Source: Eulemur rufifrons (lineage: Eukaryota > Chordata > Mammalia > Primates > Lemuridae). Taken from it: DNA of 64,000 nucleotides. Both the position numbers and the translations under genes were made by a program. Position 1 is the stretch's first letter, and each line of letters opens with the position of its first letter. Shown here piece after piece: positions 1-10,630 of the stretch. The stretch is from assembly GCF_041146395.1 (NCBI RefSeq), contig NC_090989.1:126107501-126171500 (forward strand), read 5' to 3'. The notes under the pieces were generated by a model. It worked only from the letters and a program-made list of their open reading frames with translations, did no database searches and was not told where the DNA came from.

Positions 1-549
1 TAAGGAATAGAGAAAGGGAGAAGCTAAGCAAGGATGTGTTCAAGTAAAGTCTAGCCTCAGCTCACAGGGAGCTCTGAAGCATACATTGTCTGCAGCCTAT
101 GTGCTTCCTTGAGGCAAGAAGTAGAGCTTTGTACACCCACATCAGTCAGAGCCTCAGCTACCATAGGATATGAGGGCATACTCAAGGGCTGAGTTCTACA
201 GGGTCTAGCAGGTAAGGACTTTCCAGGGAAGTCCAGGAGGTCAGTCCTTAGGATGGGAGATGTTAAAGGGTTGAGCAGAGGGTACATGCTTGGCACATCC
301 AAGATGTCTAATCCAAACAATATTTGGGGAACCCACTCAGAAGATACCTGGGGCTCAGGGCAGGAAATCCACTAAAAATGGCTTATGGAGAAAATGGAAT
401 ATATGGTTCATGAAATGAGAAAGTCAATAGAACACACAGATCTAGGCTGGATCCAGGGCTTCGAGGTATGGCTTTCCCTGTCTATCACCTCTTCTTCAAT
501 CAGTTCTTTTTATGGACTCTATTCTTAGGAGGCTTCCCTTGCCCCCCAC
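1..549. other. Single-copy flank, no gene seen
   Basis: No recognisable repeat, splice-flanked exon or long ORF with protein-like composition. The short minus ORF over 57-320 has no recognisable domain and looks like chance. Confidence 0.5.
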
Positions 550-840
550 TTTTTTTCTTTTGAGACCAGGTCTCACTCTGTTGCCCAGGCTGAAGTGCAG
601 TGGCACGACTATAGCTCACTTCAATCTCCAACTCCAAGGCTCAAGCAATCCTCCTGGCTCAGCCTCCCAAGCAGGTGGGACTACAGCTGTGCATCACCAC
701 TCCTGGCTAATATTATATTTTTGCAGAGCCAGGGTCTCACTATTGCCCAGCCTGGTCTCGAACTCCTGGCCTCAAGCAATCCTACAGCCTTGGCCTCCAA
801 AAGTGCTAGGATTATAGGCATGAACCACCTCACCTGGCCT
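550..840 (-). mobile_element. Alu SINE, minus strand, old
   Basis: The segment starts with a T-rich run (the A-tail on the other strand). It continues with the reverse-complement Alu landmarks 'gagaccaggtctcactctgt', 'gcccaggctgaagtgcagtgg' and 'cctcagcctcccaagcaggtggg', then the left arm ending 'aagtgctaggattataggca'. Both arms are present. It lacks the lemur-type expanded linker and is quite diverged, so it is probably an AluJ-like copy from early primate evolution. The ORFs across it are Alu artefacts. Confidence 0.93.
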
Positions 841-2018
841 GGATTTTTCCATTTTGGTGACAGGATGACTGCCAGTAATGCCAGGCCCCTATCCTCTCCC
901 CTCAGCAACCCCTGTGACAAAAGGTCTTTCCTTTCCCAATCAAGCTTACAGAAATCCCATCATTGAGTGTCATTGGCTCTGATTAGCGTGACTTGGTCAC
1001 ATGGCCATCTCTGACCCAACCACAGTGGCCAAGGTGATGTGATGCTCAAATTGGCCAGGCCTCAGTCACATGCCCACTTTTGGGGCTGAAGATGAAGTTA
1101 ATTCCACTAGAATAACAAGGATTGAGAGTAAAGGAAAGGCAATGTCACAGGGAAATCAGAGAGTGGTTGTCAGAAGGAGTGGGATAAGACCAGAAAAGGA
1201 AAACACCTCTCACAAAGGAAAGTAAAAACCATGGGAAGTCACTGGTGAACTAGAACAGCAAGGTTAAAATGATCCACCCATTGGAGGTGACCCCATTCAG
1301 ACCCAGACATCCCTTAGCCTAAGTTGTATCCAGTTCCTCTGCCCAAGGATAATCTTGACTCCAGAATTTGGAGCAAGAGTCATGGATGTGAGGACAATCA
1401 CCCAGGAGAGGCAGTGTGGCTCTGGCTTTGTGGCTGGGGGATTTGAAAGCAGGCCAAAAAGTCATTACAATTTTGTTTTCCAGCTAGACTAGAGGTCCTT
1501 AGTGACCACACAGGCTTTTAAAAACTCTACCTATAGATTTTGTTTGATCAAATCTCACATAAAGATTTAGAAGTTTGACAAATAAGATCTATGAAGAAAG
1601 TCAAAGAAATGGTGCTAATTAACAGGAAAAACAAACTGAAACACACACATACACACCCACCCAACAGACACGGAAAAGTATTTTAATTAAGACATCTTCC
1701 CTATTAAGAAAAAGATGGTAACTAGCCATTCTTGAGCTCTACTGAGGATGAAATAAAAAGCAAATGGGCTTAATTGAAACATTGGGGAATTAAACATGAG
1801 AAGGAATTCTTTGTTCAACATTGGCCTAAATTTTAAGCTCTATTTAATTGTAAGCTTCCTCTGGGTAAAAGAATTGTGTCTTCTTCATCTTCCCCAAAGT
1901 TTGAAATGATGGAGAACTGAAAACTCTAAGAGTAAAACAGAGAGATAGAGACCTATACCAGCTTCTGTAACTTTTAAGATTTTATTTCTGGCTACAAATG
2001 AATCTGATTTATCCATTG
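841..2018. other. Unassigned noncoding stretch
   Basis: No repeat recognised with confidence and no exon. A short CA-rich patch (cacacacatacacaccc) lies near 1643-1660. Confidence 0.45.
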
Positions 2019-2400
2019 TATCAGTTAGGAATATTTTGACTACAAGTACAAGATAACCTGACTTTAGTGGTTTAAACAAATAGGGGGGTTTCTTTTTTTA
2101 TAGAGCAAATATCTGAAGGCAATATCTGCTGGCCATGGTTTGTGGCTCATGATGCTATTGGCCCTTCCCTCATGGTTGCAAAATGGCTGCTGAAGCTCCA
2201 GGTATCACAACCATCTTCCATAAGAAAGAAGAAGGAAGAAGGAAGAGATAACATGCATATCAAGGAAAGATGTGCTTGCCTAAGAACCACAGAGTAAACA
2301 TAAAGTTATATCTCATTGGTCATAATTATGTAGCTTGGCCACCTCTAACTGAAAGGTTGCTATGGGCAAGGGGTTGAGAATGGGAGTTAGATCAACCCAA
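2019..2400 (+). repeat. Ancient interspersed repeat, family unassigned
   Basis: The 'actacaagtacaagataacc' start followed by 'ggtttaaacaaataggggg' resembles a medium-reiteration mammalian repeat. Diverged relatives appear near 11916-12010 and 27788-27850 in this window. A purine-rich patch (aagaagaaggaagaaggaag) sits near 2228-2250. I cannot name the family. Confidence 0.4.
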
Positions 2401-3049
2401 TCCACAGTGTTGCATTCTTTTTACAAATATATACCTGTGAACAATGTGTGGACAAGTAAATATTTGCCCTAGTTAATGGTCTTATTCTTAGAATTTGAGC
2501 AGAACAATTGTTTCTCTCAATCTCAGCTTTCCTGATTAATTGACCATTCACAATTGGCTCTGTATTTTGCTTTAGGGAGTGCTTCTCCCCAAGCTTAATC
2601 ATAAGATTCTGGGGCACCATTGATCCTAGTAGATAGATGTTCTGGCCATAGGTGTGGGCACATTACCTGGGCCCAGCCATTCCTAATAACCCAATCACCT
2701 GGTCCCAGTGGTCTACAGGTGGTCAGATGGCTTCAGCAGGGCCAATCAGTATTCTTCCCCAGGATTTTTTATTTCTCTCCTTTAGAGAAAAGGAGATATT
2801 CTCATTTTTGGTGGTAGAGCTGGAAACAGGAGCTGTTGGCAAACATCTTCCCTGCCATGTGGGGAAGGCGTATCTTTAGAGTGAGAAAATTAGTCCACAA
2901 CCACACAGAGATGCACAGAGTTTGGAGAGCACGTGAGAGCAAAAGGGAGAGAATGAACTGTAAACAAGCTCGACAATGTTGTTTAAGTCTCTGAATCCAA
3001 CTGTGAATGGACTTGCACTTATGTGACCCATAAATCCCCCCTTCTTTCT
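2401..3049. other. Unassigned noncoding stretch
   Basis: Nothing recognised. Short ORFs on both strands here have no domain signature. Confidence 0.4.
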
Positions 3050-3290
3050 CAAACTGGCGTAGTTAGATTTCCATCCACTGCATGTAAGAGTCTTGATTAA
3101 TTAATAAGTTGGACAAGCACCCAATAATGCAAATGCCATTTGTTTGGAATTAAGGAAAAAGTTTGCCAAGGGGAAACCAGGGAAATGCCTCATGTATTTA
3201 TGCAAAGCTAATAAGGTTTTTTAAGCACTTAGAAATATCGGCATATGCAAATGCTGCTGTCAATTACATTTCCATAATTGTTTTCTGTCT
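3050..3290. promoter_or_regulatory. Candidate enhancer-like block with two octamer motifs
   Basis: The block contains two exact POU octamers, ATGCAAAT at 3127-3134 and 3245-3252. It also has homeodomain-type sites (ttaattaataag near 3097, ctaataagg near 3208) and a related 'tatgcaaag' near 3199. It has no transposon signature although its surroundings are rich in repeats. Regulatory function is inferred only from motif content. Confidence 0.3.
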
Positions 3291-3429
3291 GTTGTAGAGG
3301 CCATGTGAGGATCTCTAAGAGGAGCTGCATATGCTGGCTGCCCTCTGCTGTCATCACTTTATGTGCTAGAAATCCTGCAGGAACTGAGGGGGACAGCCTA
3401 GTCAGATGGGGGTGGCCTGGGATAGCAGC

Positions 3430-3595
3430 CAGATACCTGAGTTCCTATCTGTGCTGTGCTATTTAAGTGCTGTGTGGACTAGTACCAGTCACTTGACCTC
3501 TCTGGGCTTCGGTTTCTTCACCTGTTTAACCAAAGGGATGAACCAAAAGCCTTCTGAGGTCCCTTTCACCTCTACTGTTCTATGTCAATATGATC
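3430..3595 (+). repeat. MIR SINE fragment
   Basis: It carries the MIR core order: 'ccagtcacttgacctctctg', then 'cttcggtttcttcacctgtt', then a diverged tail. Low identity fits a pan-mammalian age. Confidence 0.6.
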
Positions 3596-3617
3596 AGTAA
3601 TACTGACTCCCACAAGG

Positions 3618-3690
3618 TCCAGGGGCTTCCCAGGTCACACAGCTGGTGTGACAAGCCTGGAACCTAGCCTTCTGACTCTCAGGCTGTCCT
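3618..3690 (-). repeat. MIR SINE fragment, minus strand
   Basis: 'ccaggtcacacagctggtgt' followed by 'cctggaacctagccttctga' matches the reverse complement of the MIR core. It lies just beyond a plus-strand MIR, so the two face opposite ways. Confidence 0.5.
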
Positions 3691-3699
3691 CTAGGCGGA

Positions 3700-4344
3700 C
3701 TGACTTGCTTGCCAATTGTAGGAGAGAAGCAGGGTTCTATTGGGTTATTAGGACATACTTTCTTTGATTACAGAACATCCTATTTGACTCCCTTTTTCAA
3801 ACCATGAAGAATGAGGCTCAGGTCCCAAAGCCGGTCCCGTGTATACCACTTAACTTCCCTTCCTTCGTGGCCCAGGAGCTCCCTCAGTGACTGGCTGCTG
3901 TCTCACCGATGCATGCCATTGGCACAGAAGGGCCAGGAGAGAGCGTGCAAGTGCATCCTGGAGGCCTCTCAGGGTGTGATGGGGAAAAAAACCATTTGGT
4001 GTCCACGTGCCATGGCGGTGGGTCTCTGAGCATATCAAGAAGGGGCATAAAAGATCATCATTGGATGGGAGGTGCCCAGCCACCAAGAGACTTGGCTGGA
4101 CACAAAGAAGGTGTGCCACCACCTCCCTCGCCACACAGCGTAGTGACCGATCCGCTGAGGCAGGGCCATGTCCCTCCACAGTCGTGTCTGGGGAAGAGTC
4201 ACAGGTTCTCCCGGTGGCTACAAATACGGGGTGGGGGGCACTTATTGCTCAAATATGCTTGAAAAATTCTTCATTTAATAGATTTGATGATGCAGACAGA
4301 GACTGTAGTACCCTTAATTCCTTGTGTATCTCCGGGCAGACGGA
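3700..4344. other. Unassigned noncoding stretch
   Basis: Nothing recognised. Overlapping ORFs of 109-120 codons on both strands (3850-4369) show no domain, splice context or plausible composition and are treated as chance ORFs. Confidence 0.4.
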
Positions 4345-4374
4345 GATTCTCATAGATTTTCTTCTATGAGAATC
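4345..4374. other. Perfect 12-bp inverted repeat (hairpin)
   Basis: The arm GATTCTCATAGA (4345-4356) is followed by a 6-nt spacer TTTTCT and the exact reverse complement TCTATGAGAATC (4363-4374). No transposon boundary that would explain it is visible. It could form a short stem-loop; no function is assigned. Confidence 0.85.
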
Positions 4375-4487
4375 AGCCGCTTGCTCAGGGTGATTCCCCC
4401 AATAGGACGAGGAAATCCTTTTTGAAAGGCATGCTTTGGTTGATGAATGTGTCCTGGAGAAATGCTGAACTAGATGATTCCTCTAGA

Positions 4488-4745
4488 TCAGAGTTTTGCA
4501 AACATTTTTGACCATGACCCAGAATAAGAAACACATTTCACTCATGACCTGATACAAACACAGCTACGTGTAAAAAACAAAAACAAAGCCTTCAGGATGC
4601 AAAACTGACTCCTACTTTGTGTGAAGTTCTCTGACAGTTGCACTCTGTTCTGTTCTTTTCTGTTTGATTCTGTTTCCAGTTTTTAAAATGGTGGCTGAGA
4701 CTCACTGAATTAACCCAGTAATGGGTCACAACCCAGCTTTTAGAA
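4488..4745. mobile_element. Ancient hAT-type nonautonomous DNA transposon remnant
   Basis: The left side reads 'cagagttttgcaaacatttttgaccatgaccc' in overlapping parts, and the right side has 'taatgggtcacaaccc'. This layout, a 'cag...tttgcaaac' end plus a 'gggtcacaaccc' end, is typical of MER-class hAT remnants. The family name is not certain. Confidence 0.5.
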
Positions 4746-5489
4746 TATGTTGCTTCTCAGACTTTTCGTAGCGATTTGTTGAATGCCGAGGACTTTGCCT
4801 CCTCTGTGCCTCGTGCTGTGGGTGCTGCTTACCTGTCCTGGGAAGAAACTACGTGAAGCTCATTCCCCCTCAGGGAGCTAACTGCAGAGGCAAGAGACTG
4901 AAGTAATGAAAGTATCAACGGCAGCATACGAGCTCAAGAGCAACATGAGTCAGCCACCTAGAAGGTGTCACCAGGCAATCAGGATGTAACTTCGGGCCAA
5001 GTCAATGCTGGCTCATTCATTCATTCCCTCCGTGTGAGTGGGATCCTCTGAGAAGCAGATGCCAAGATGGGATTAAACTTTGAAGGATTTTATCATGGGA
5101 AACGCCCGTGCTGGAGAAAATGGGGAGGGCGCTAGGCAAGGCTTGGAGAATAGTCACTTGGTAATTCAAGTCTGACGTAGTGAAGGAGAGAGGGTAGGAA
5201 GACTTGCATTCCAGACTGCTGTGTAGTCTGAAGAAGGTTCAGCAAGCCTGAGCCCTTGAGCCAAAGATGCCATCCAAGAAGTCCCATGTCCCCAGACACA
5301 GGACTGCCTCAGTGTCCCTGCTGCGCTTGTCATGGGTTGGGAGCTGCAGTGTGGAGCTGGGCCTCACAGCCCAGAAGCGGGCCCTTGAGCACCTGGGCTT
5401 CTGTGCTCAGAGGGCTGCTGGGTGTGTACTCGTGGCCGCCACACCCTCCTCCTCTCCCTTTCTCTCCTGCTCCTTCCTTCAGTGGCCAT
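4746..5489. other. GC-richer unassigned stretch
   Basis: The part from about 5038 ('tcctctgagaagcagatgcc') resembles an ancient interspersed repeat, but I cannot assign it. No coding signal was found. ORFs on both strands reflect elevated GC. Confidence 0.35.
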
Positions 5490-6060
5490 TGAGTTTCCAT
5501 CCCAGGCCGGCTATTGTAGCAGAGACTGGAGACGGTGGTGAGCCAAACCCAGTCCCCGCCTCCTGGAACCCACAGTCTGGTGGGGACACGGATATGAAGG
5601 AAAAATTCCACCAGAGGATGCAGAGTGATCAGAGTGGGAAATGCTTCCAAGTGGAGGGCCTGGGGATGGTAAGAACTTACAAGAGTGGGTTTAGGAGCTC
5701 AGAGGAGGTGTCTCTGAGCCAAAGATCTGGATCCGAGATCTGGAGGATGAGTCGAAGTTAACTGGGTAAAGAGGGAAGGAAAAATGTTCCTGGCAGAGGA
5801 CCAGCATGTGCCCAGGTTGTGCGGTTTCTGGGAGGTGGCAGGAACCTGAGCCGAAACTCAGATGTGGTAGATTGAGCGAAGCTGGGGGAGTAGGGAGCTG
5901 GGAGAAGGTGGGGGAGTGGGCAGGGCACACAGGGCCTGGAAGGCTTCCTGACACACCCCGGAGGTTTTGGCGGTGGGGGGGGGGGTCGACATGATCAGAT
6001 TTGTATTTTGAGAAGGCTACTGCCTGCGGTGTGGAGGATGGGTTGGGGGACAGAGGAGAA
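5490..6060 (+). repeat. Ancient mammalian interspersed repeat, family unassigned
   Basis: Successive landmarks ('cccacagtctggtggggaca', 'tgttcctggcagaggaccag', 'acatgatcagatttgtattt', 'ctgcggtgtggaggatgggt') follow the order of a widespread degenerate mammalian repeat. A second, shorter relative lies at 13300-13430. The 221- and 204-codon minus ORFs over 5691-6609 are attributed to GC-rich repeat sequence, not a gene. An 11-G run sits at 5975-5985. Confidence 0.45.
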
Positions 6061-7200
6061 GTAGGGGTACTGACTGTCCAAGTCATTGGGAGTGACAGAG
6101 CAGTGACAGCAGAAAGGGGGAGAAATGGCAAATCGGGAGACTGAGTAGGCCACAGGGATAGAACCTGGAGATGGAACAAATGTGGGCATGAATGGTGACA
6201 GGGATGCCTCCACGTCCCCAGCTGCACCAGGCCAACACTCCTTGAAGACCCAGACATGGGCAGCGAGTGCAGAGAGAGACAGAAGCCGCCCTGCCAGGTC
6301 CCCTGGTCCTGTGGACAGGAGCGCCGCGCTCTCTCCCCGCAGGCGTCCTTTCCCACGCCCTCCGCCCGCTGCCAACCTCAGCACCTCTGCTCCCCTCCTG
6401 CTGCTCCGTGACTGCAGCTGCACTGGCATGTTCTGGATTCGGCCTCCAGGGAAGCTGCCTGTGATAGGAGTCACGGATCCCTGAAGACCTGGAGTAATTC
6501 GAGATTTACATAATTCCAGAGCTGTCCTTCCAAAGCACCATGGGCGACTGTTTGGTGGCTGGAGTGGCTTCTCCCCGTGCCAGCAGCACAAACCTACCTT
6601 CTCACCCACTAGGTCTGCAGCTCAGAAATACTACCAGGTTCTTGACAAGCTTTTAAAATTAAGAGATTGAATTATTTTGTGTTGTTTATATAAAGCGAGA
6701 CTTTGCATTTGTATATTGCTGCTTAGAGTGCATATAATGCAAATTCATGTAGGCTACGGTTACTTTGGGTTTCTGCTTTTCTGAGGCCTCTGCAGTTTGC
6801 AGACAGCCTCACAGAGCCAGATATTTGTACTCACATCTGCCCAAGATCTCGGATTTCTACTGCAAGCTCGGGCCTGGTCCTTCTCAATTTGGTCAAGACC
6901 TGTGACCAGACCTCAAAGAGAAAGACAGAGTTCCTTGTGCAGACACAGGCTCAGAGGGTTATTTGGAGACCACAGAACTGTAATAGAACAGAGCTGTGAA
7001 GGATGGGCCTGGCTAGGGGAGACGGGGGCCAGGAGGAGGGGGGCAGTGGGGCTCAGCACAGCATGCTGGGGGCCACTGATTAAGTGGTCTCAGGTATGGG
7101 CACAAGGGATGGAATAGGTTTTTAGAGAAATTAATATTTCTCCATTCCCTATGTCCAGGCATCTGTTTTGGCTTCCATAGAAGGGACAGAGATACTGTTT
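6061..7200. other. Unassigned noncoding stretch
   Basis: GC-rich until about 6480, then AT-rich. One octamer ATGCAAAT sits near 6737. No exon or clear repeat was identified. Confidence 0.4.
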
Positions 7201-7204
7201 TATT

Positions 7205-7290
7205 AATACATGCCTTTGCATTGCCAGAGCTCAGCACAGTGCCATATAGTGGGAATGCAATAAAAGTTCACCGAGTGAGTGAATGAAAGT
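7205..7290 (+). repeat. L2/MIR 3' tail fragment
   Basis: 'gctcagcacagtgccatata', 'gggaatgcaataaaagttca' and 'gagtgagtgaatgaa' match the common terminus of L2/MIR elements. Confidence 0.5.
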
Positions 7291-7299
7291 ATAAACACA

Positions 7300-8490
7300 G
7301 GTCACAACGTTTTTGTCCTACTTAAGTGCTGATTCATTTTCCAACATTTTATTATCAAAATTTAATTTTCAAACCCTCTGAAAAGTTAAAATAATTGCAG
7401 TGATCTCCACATACTCTCCCCCTAAATTCTAATTTTATAGCTTATTATACTTGCATTATCACATATCTAGCCATCAGTTCACCCATCTATCCATCCATCC
7501 GTACATCATATTTTCTGATGCATTGCAAAGTTGCAGACACAGTACATTTCACCCCTAAAAGGTTCAGCATGCACACAGTTAACTAGAGTCCAATAGTTTT
7601 TCTTTTGAAAATTAAAAAACGTTTTCAACTGTGGGAAAACACATAACATCACTTACCATCTTAACTATTTTTAAGTGTACAGTTCAGTGGCATTAAGTAC
7701 ATTCACACTCTTGTGCCACACATCACCACCATTCATCCCCCTAACTCTTTTCATCTTGCAAAACTGAAACTCTGTACTCAATAAACAATAGCTCCTCCAT
7801 TGCCCCCCTCTTCCCAGCCCATGGCAACCGCCATTCTCTTTTCTGTCTCTATGAATTTGCCTACTCTGAATACCTCATATAAGTGGAATCATACAGTATT
7901 TGTCCTTTTGTGACTGGCTTATCTCACTTGTCATAATGTCCTCAAGATTCATCCATGCTGTAGCACGTGTCCTTTTTAAGGCTGAATAATATTTCATTGT
8001 ATTTGTATATCATATTTTGCATACCTGTTCATCTGTCGTTGGACACCTGGTTGCTTCCACCTTTTGGCTATTGTCAGTAATGCTGCTATGAACATGGGCA
8101 CACAAATACCTGTTCAAGTCTCTGCCTTTAATTCTATGGGTTATATCCAGAAGTAGAATTGTTGGATCATATGGTAATTCTACCTTCGATTTTTTGAGGA
8201 ACTGCTGTGCTGTTTTCTACCTTGTCTTCACCATTTTACATTCCCACCAACAGCACACAAGGGCTCTAATTTCCACACATCTTCCCAACATTTGTTGTTA
8301 TTGTTTTTTCATAGTAGCCACCCTGATGGATGTGAAATGGTATTTCACTGTGGTTTGGGTTTGCATTTCCCTAATGATTAGCGATGTTGAGCATCCTAGT
8401 GATTAGCATCTTTTCACATCCCTTTTTGGTCATTTGTATATCTTCTCTGGAGAAATGTCTATTTGAAGTCTTTTGCCTGTTTTTTCCTTT
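7300..8490 (-). mobile_element. L1 LINE 3' portion, minus strand, old (L1M-type)
   Basis: Read on the minus strand, this is the 3' part of an old mammalian L1. The plus strand shows antisense 3'-end landmarks ('ttgcagacacagtacatttc', 'gtgtacagttcagtggcatt') and then antisense ORF2 ('cccatggcaaccgccattct', 'ttgctgctatgaacatgggc'-like order, 'tgatggatgtgaaatggtat'). Many indels and stops rule out coding ability. It is 5'-truncated. The part before about 7600 may be a separate 3' end. Confidence 0.85.
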
Positions 8491-8493
8491 CAA

Positions 8494-8935
8494 GGTAAAA
8501 TGTACATATGATGAAATGCACACATCTTAATTGTGCCATTAGATGAGTTCTGACACATGCATCTCAAACTCTGCCAAGGTACAGAAGATTACCATCACTC
8601 CAGAAATTTCCTTCAAATCCCTTCTCAGCCACTCTATTCCCCTACCCTCCACAGACAACCACTATCCTGGGTTTTTTTCCTACCAGAGTCTAATCTTGCC
8701 TGTTATAGAACTTTCAATATGTGGAATTGTGCAGTATGTGCTCTTTTGTGTTTGGCTTCTTTCACTCAGCATAATGGTTTGGAGATTCATCCATGTTTCA
8801 TATATTATTTGCTCATTCCTTTTGATTGTTGAGCAGTATTCTTTTGTATGAATAGGCCAGAGTTTGTTTATCTATTCTTTTGTTGATGGACTGGGCTGTT
8901 TCCCGGTTTGGGCTATAATGAATAAAGCTTGTTAA
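8494..8935 (-). mobile_element. Second L1 LINE 3' fragment, minus strand
   Basis: After 8494 a second antisense L1 3' terminus begins ('taaaatgtacatatgatgaa', 'ttctgacacatgcatctcaa', 'tcctttgattgttgagcag'-type order, 'gctataatgaataaagcttg'). It repeats the topology of the preceding element with a different subfamily sequence. The two are therefore neighbouring independent insertions in the same orientation or a rearranged pair. Confidence 0.75.
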
Positions 8936-9059
8936 GTGCTTATTTTTTATTATAACAAAAGGAAAATGTCATGAGCTTGAAGCCTGGATGAAAATCTCCA
9001 ACTAAGCCTAATATCCTTTGGATAGAAAAATAAACAAATATATAAGAGCAACCCTTTGT

Positions 9060-9210
9060 GGAGGGCTTATGATGTGCCAGGCCATCTGCTGAGAGTTTTC
9101 TTCCGTCAATCATTCCGTTCTCTCCTCCCAGCCCCATTTTCCAGATGAGCAAACTGAGGCTTAGGGAAGGGAACTGACTTGCACAAGCTTTAATAGCTTG
9201 CACATGGCAG
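9060..9210 (-). repeat. MIR SINE, minus strand
   Basis: 'ttatgatgtgccaggccatc', then 'ccattttccagatgagcaaa', then 'ctgaggcttagggaa' follow the reverse-complement MIR core in order. Confidence 0.75.
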
Positions 9211-9629
9211 ACCTTATTTTGCCTTTTGGAAAGTGCTGTGAACATCAATAGTGATCTCAAAGCCAAGCAAAGATTAGTATGGTGTTTTGTTTTTTCAGTT
9301 ATCACATTTTATGATGATACTGATGTCATTTTTATTTGCCTTCTGTAATGGGCCTTAATTAGAATAAGGGACAGTGAAGAGCCAAGGATTACAACTTTAA
9401 AAATATAGACCATTCCTTTACTAAGAAATCTTCACCAACAGCAAGGAACTTAAAAAAAAATTACTGGTGCATTTAAAAAAGTTTTCCTGTTACAGAATAC
9501 TAGGAAATAATAAGAACTCCAAAAGATAAGTGCTTGATCAGCTTTTTGTCCATATATAAAAGCAGATATGACCAAATTAGAAAGTTTTTCCAGGAAACTT
9601 GTAGAGGAAGGAAGGAAAGATTTAAGACT

Positions 9630-9760
9630 GGTGTTTATCTAGTACACACTAAGTGTCAGGAAAGCCCCCCGCTGGATAACTTACATACATTTGACTCACT
9701 TTATCTTCCCAGCAACCTCAGTACCCATTTCCCCTTCTTTCTTAGGAATGGAACTCCTGA
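9630..9760 (-). repeat. MIR SINE, minus strand, degraded
   Basis: 'agtacacactaagtgtcagg', 'cactttatcttcccagcaac' and 'ctcagtacccatttcccctt' follow reverse MIR order with losses. Confidence 0.5.
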
Positions 9761-9799
9761 CTTTTAGTAAGACATGTGGCCTCACAGAGTAAAGATGTT

Positions 9800-10175
9800 T
9801 GGCTGCTTCCTTGACAGCTAAGTTTGGCCCGGGACTGAATTCTGACCAATGGGATATCAACAAAAGGGGCACGTGCACCATCCAGGAAGGGAGCGACGTT
9901 AAAGGGAGGTGTGCCTTTCTTTGCCCCTTCTGCCTTCCAGGTGAATGGACATAGATGTGGTGGCTGGAGCTAGAGCAGCTATTTAAGACCATGAGGTGGA
10001 AGAAATGTGGTGACAAACAATGGCAGAACAAAAATATAGACATCCTGGGCACTTGACCATGGAGCCACCATACAAGCTCTGGATTGTAATCTCCAGAATT
10101 TGTTTATGTCAGAGAGACATATACTTTTCTTGTTGAGCTACTGTTGTTCTGTGTTTTCTGTCGTTCTAGCCAAAT
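9800..10175 (+). repeat. Ancient interspersed repeat, family unassigned
   Basis: 'ctgaccaatgggatatcaac', 'tggtggctggagctagagca', 'gaccatgaggtggaagaaat', 'gagccaccatacaagctctg' and the end 'ttgagctactgttgttctgt' follow a common mammalian medium-reiteration repeat. A related copy lies at 25200-25620 in the same orientation. I recognise the pattern but not the family name. Confidence 0.5.
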
Positions 10176-10439
10176 CTAATTCTGATAGAGGAGGCGTTGC
10201 CTTCCCATTTTATAGACTAAGTCTCAAATTTCCATAGCCAGGGGGCACATTAGTTCCTTGAGGAGAGTAATGTCCCTTCCTTGAGGTTGGTTGATTCACT
10301 CAACTCCCAAAGCTGATAACATTGAAGGGCCAAATAATGTCCTTCTCAGGTTTCACTCCCTGGAGCCATGCCGTGTGCCCACAGATACACACTGTCCCTG
10401 AAGGTTAGCCCTGGGGAGATGTCTAATCTCTGTGGGTAT

Positions 10440-10630
10440 GAAGCCAGGTTTCGAAGGGTAACAGATCTGGTTACGTGACTCTGGGAAAATTACTTACCAT
10501 CCAACCTCAGTTTCTTCTTCTCTAAAATGGGATGATAGTAATAGTACCTAAGATAGAGAGGTTGGGAGCTCTAACCAAGAGGATACAGAGTGCCTGGTGC
10601 TGACTAATTGACCAATAAATGGGAGTTTTT
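10440..10630 (+). repeat. MIR SINE
   Basis: 'gactctgggaaaattactta', 'cctcagtttcttcttctcta', 'aaatgggatgatagtaatag', 'cagagtgcctggtgctgac' and a final 'aataaatggg' run in full MIR order. Confidence 0.8.

Noticed and set aside
5691..6609. Minus-strand ORFs of 221 and 204 codons
   Set aside because: They overlap each other and plus-strand ORFs in a GC-rich ancient repeat. No domain, splice context or start context supports them.
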